NCBI GenBank assembly: GCA_027886175.1
Contig: JAJNNQ010000004.1
Location: 15,453,501-15,517,500, forward strand
Reading direction: 5' to 3'
Origin: Phylloscopus collybita
Taxonomy: Eukaryota; Chordata; Aves; Passeriformes; Phylloscopidae
Length of the DNA: 64,000 bases
In this document: piece by piece, positions 62,101 through 64,000 of the stretch
How positions within the stretch are numbered: the stretch's first letter is position 1
Layout of the letters: each line of letters begins with the position of its first letter
Made by a program: the position numbers and the translations under genes
The notes under the pieces: generated by a model
Database searches by the model: none
What the model was told of the DNA's origin: nothing
What the model saw: the letters and a program-made list of their open reading frames with translations, nothing else

Positions 62101-64000
62101 TTTGACCTAAGAATTTTAAGGTGATGAGAGATCATTGAGCAAAAATAGAACATACAGCATTTCTGCAGCAAAATGCAGAAGTTTGAAAGCTCTACCTCAT
62201 GCACATCAAGTCCTTGGCTCATATGAATTTCCTGATGAACTTTACAAGCCATAAATAACATTTGCTGAATAAATTGCTGGTGGTTTTTCCTACAAATTTA
62301 ATTGCTCAGTGAAGATTTGCCAAAGACAAGGACCTTTACCAAGGTTTTAAGATATCCACATGTGGTGATTTTGGTCTAGTAGCCTACCTAACAGTGCCCT
62401 TCCACTTCATTCAAAACTGTTTCTACAGACTTCAGAATTCTGAAATTCAAAGGTATTCAAAGGAAAGGGGAGATGCTGTTCCTGATAAGACACTATTAAT
62501 GAAAAAGCTGAAAGTTTTAACTCAGATCCTTGACTACCAGTAAAAAATTGATCTTGCCTTCAACAAACATTTACAAAACTCTAGACATTTTCAGTGAAGT
62601 TTCTCTCAAATTGCCTAGTGCTTCTATTTACAGTGTTATGTATGGGCTTTACTGATTACTGAAGTTTTGTCTGTTACTTTCTTAATATTCATTAGCAGCA
62701 TCTTTCACTGTATTCACGTTCTCAAATATCCCTAGTTCTCAACACCAAAAGCTTATAAGCACCTTACAAAAATATCCAGCACTTGAGTCAGCATTTGGTG
62801 CTTAGCCAATTTTGACAGTTTAATAAATGGCTTGCATTAAGCTGTGGCAACTGGACATGGAGTGCTCCCCACAGTCTGGAAGGAGCCCAAATCATTCAGT
62901 GCATAACTAATCCTTGTAAGTAGACACACATAAACACCTGGTGGAAAAAGACCAGATGTATCTTTGGAAAACACAGAGGATCCTGAACATACATGTCACA
63001 GAGTTGAGAATTACACTAAAGAAATGCGATATTTGGAAGGAGAACATGCCCCTGGGTTCCCCAGTCCTTCTGCTTTCAGAGCCCCAGGGAAGGATGTATA
63101 TAAATTTCCCCCAGCCTGCCAACTCATCCATTGAAATTTGGAAATCTGTTTGCCTTGGAATAGGATAGGTGTGGGGTCCTGCAGTGAAGGAGTCACTCTC
63201 TTATGCATTGACCAAGACTATTATCTTATCAATGAAATTAATTCACCTTAGTTACAGATTGGATAGCAGAGGGCATCTACAAAGTCTCAGTATTACAGAT
63301 AAACTTTTAGCTAAATGTGTAGAGCAATCCATACTCAATGCATTAAATCTTGCTAGGGTATGTCCATCCTGGTTTGGAATGATAGAAACAGGTTGACATC
63401 ATATTTTTCTCAGAAACAGATGAAAGAGCAGTGAAGTTCTGGTCTGGATGCTTCATGTGTTTCTGTCAAGGAATTACCCTTTTGGCAGAAAGGTTTTGGT
63501 CTGTGACAGTGCTAAATCATAAGCACCACCTTCATTTACACCTGTTGACACAGAGGTGCCAAAAAATAAAGAATCTACAACAAAAAGGTGGGGAGAAGAT
63601 AGCAGCTCTGGGTGCTACTGACTACAAGAAAGTCAGGTTGTATTGCAGCTGGTGAATGGAAAAGTCATTAAGACCTCTTTGAGTGTCTTTAAATCCAGGG
63701 TGTAATTTGAGAGTGCAGACTGCCATCACTCCATGGGCAGACGGTCAATCCACTGGCAAGCCAGCCCAAGCAGGAACTTGGCTGAGCTGCAGGCAGGGGC
63801 ATAGAAGAGTTCAAGGCATGCATTGGGTGCTTTCCCCAAGAAGCTGTCAGCTGGTGGATGATGTATAGCCATGGATGGTAGGGATGACAAAACAGGACAA
63901 GAAAAATGACAACTGGTCTGAGTTTCACATTCCACATCTTGGGCAACATGGTTGAGGTGGGAAATGCCTCTGCAAATAAAATCTCAGTCCAGAGAAGGTT
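59169..64000. other. Unassigned AT-rich DNA to the window end
   Basis: No gene or clear transposon is visible apart from the weak candidate exon at 59622-59741 and a short (AAAC)n run near 60899-60921. The last 1 kb is less AT-rich, with overlapping open frames of 61-86 codons and no motif. Confidence 0.5.
59622..59741 (+). other. Weak candidate exon
   Basis: A good acceptor-like TTATTTCCTGTCACCTCCAG (59602-59621) precedes a 120-base open stretch of exactly 40 codons that begins ISCETPDEYFVIKRE and ends AQKLWE. The following GTTTCG is a poor splice donor. The peptide belongs to no family I recognise and no neighbouring exon was found. Chance is the most likely explanation. Confidence 0.1.

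Overview
The window looks like a gene-poor, AT-rich intergenic or intronic stretch of a bird nuclear genome, probably a songbird. The evidence is the repeat content. There are about ten fragments of CR1, the dominant avian LINE, on both strands, several ending in its ATTCTATGA-type 3' repeat. There are also several solo LTRs of avian endogenous retroviruses. No intact protein-coding gene, tRNA, rRNA or CRISPR array could be supported. Open frames of 60-207 codons are scattered over six frames as expected by chance, or lie inside repeats. Family names come from recognising the sequences, not from a database search.

Layout. 1-5.7 kb: unassigned AT-rich DNA. 5.7-6.8 kb: the 5' half of a plus-strand CR1, interrupted by a short CR1-derived insert that matches, at 127 of 128 bases, a segment of another CR1 3.5 kb downstream. 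8.8-9.3 kb: GC-rich solo LTR. 9.5-10.4 kb: minus-strand CR1 split by a plus-strand solo LTR with an exact 6-bp target-site duplication. 10.4-17.0 kb: unassigned. 17.0-20.1 kb: dense cluster on one strand of LTR, CR1, CR1 and a CpG-rich 838-bp LTR with a perfect 5-bp duplication. 20.1-36.6 kb: mostly unassigned, with (TAA)n, (GAAAAA)n, T-rich tracts and a GC-rich block near 30.1-30.4 kb. 36.6-38.5 kb: two CR1 fragments around a G/T-rich tract. 38.5-49.3 kb: one old CR1 and two AT-rich simple repeats. 49.3-55.7 kb: LTR, CR1 3' end, a faint old repeat, a perfect 19-bp-arm hairpin, another LTR and another CR1. 55.7-64.0 kb: one CR1 3' end and otherwise unassigned DNA.

The features do not form a pathway. 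What can be read is insertion history: old diverged CR1 copies, LTR insertions into or beside them, reduction of each retrovirus to a solo LTR, and at least one apparent template-switch event. I found no convincing evidence of a new biological system. The strongest observations are the 128-bp templated copy, the cleanly bounded solo LTRs, the perfect hairpin at 53.5 kb and the self-complementary AT tract at 46.3 kb.
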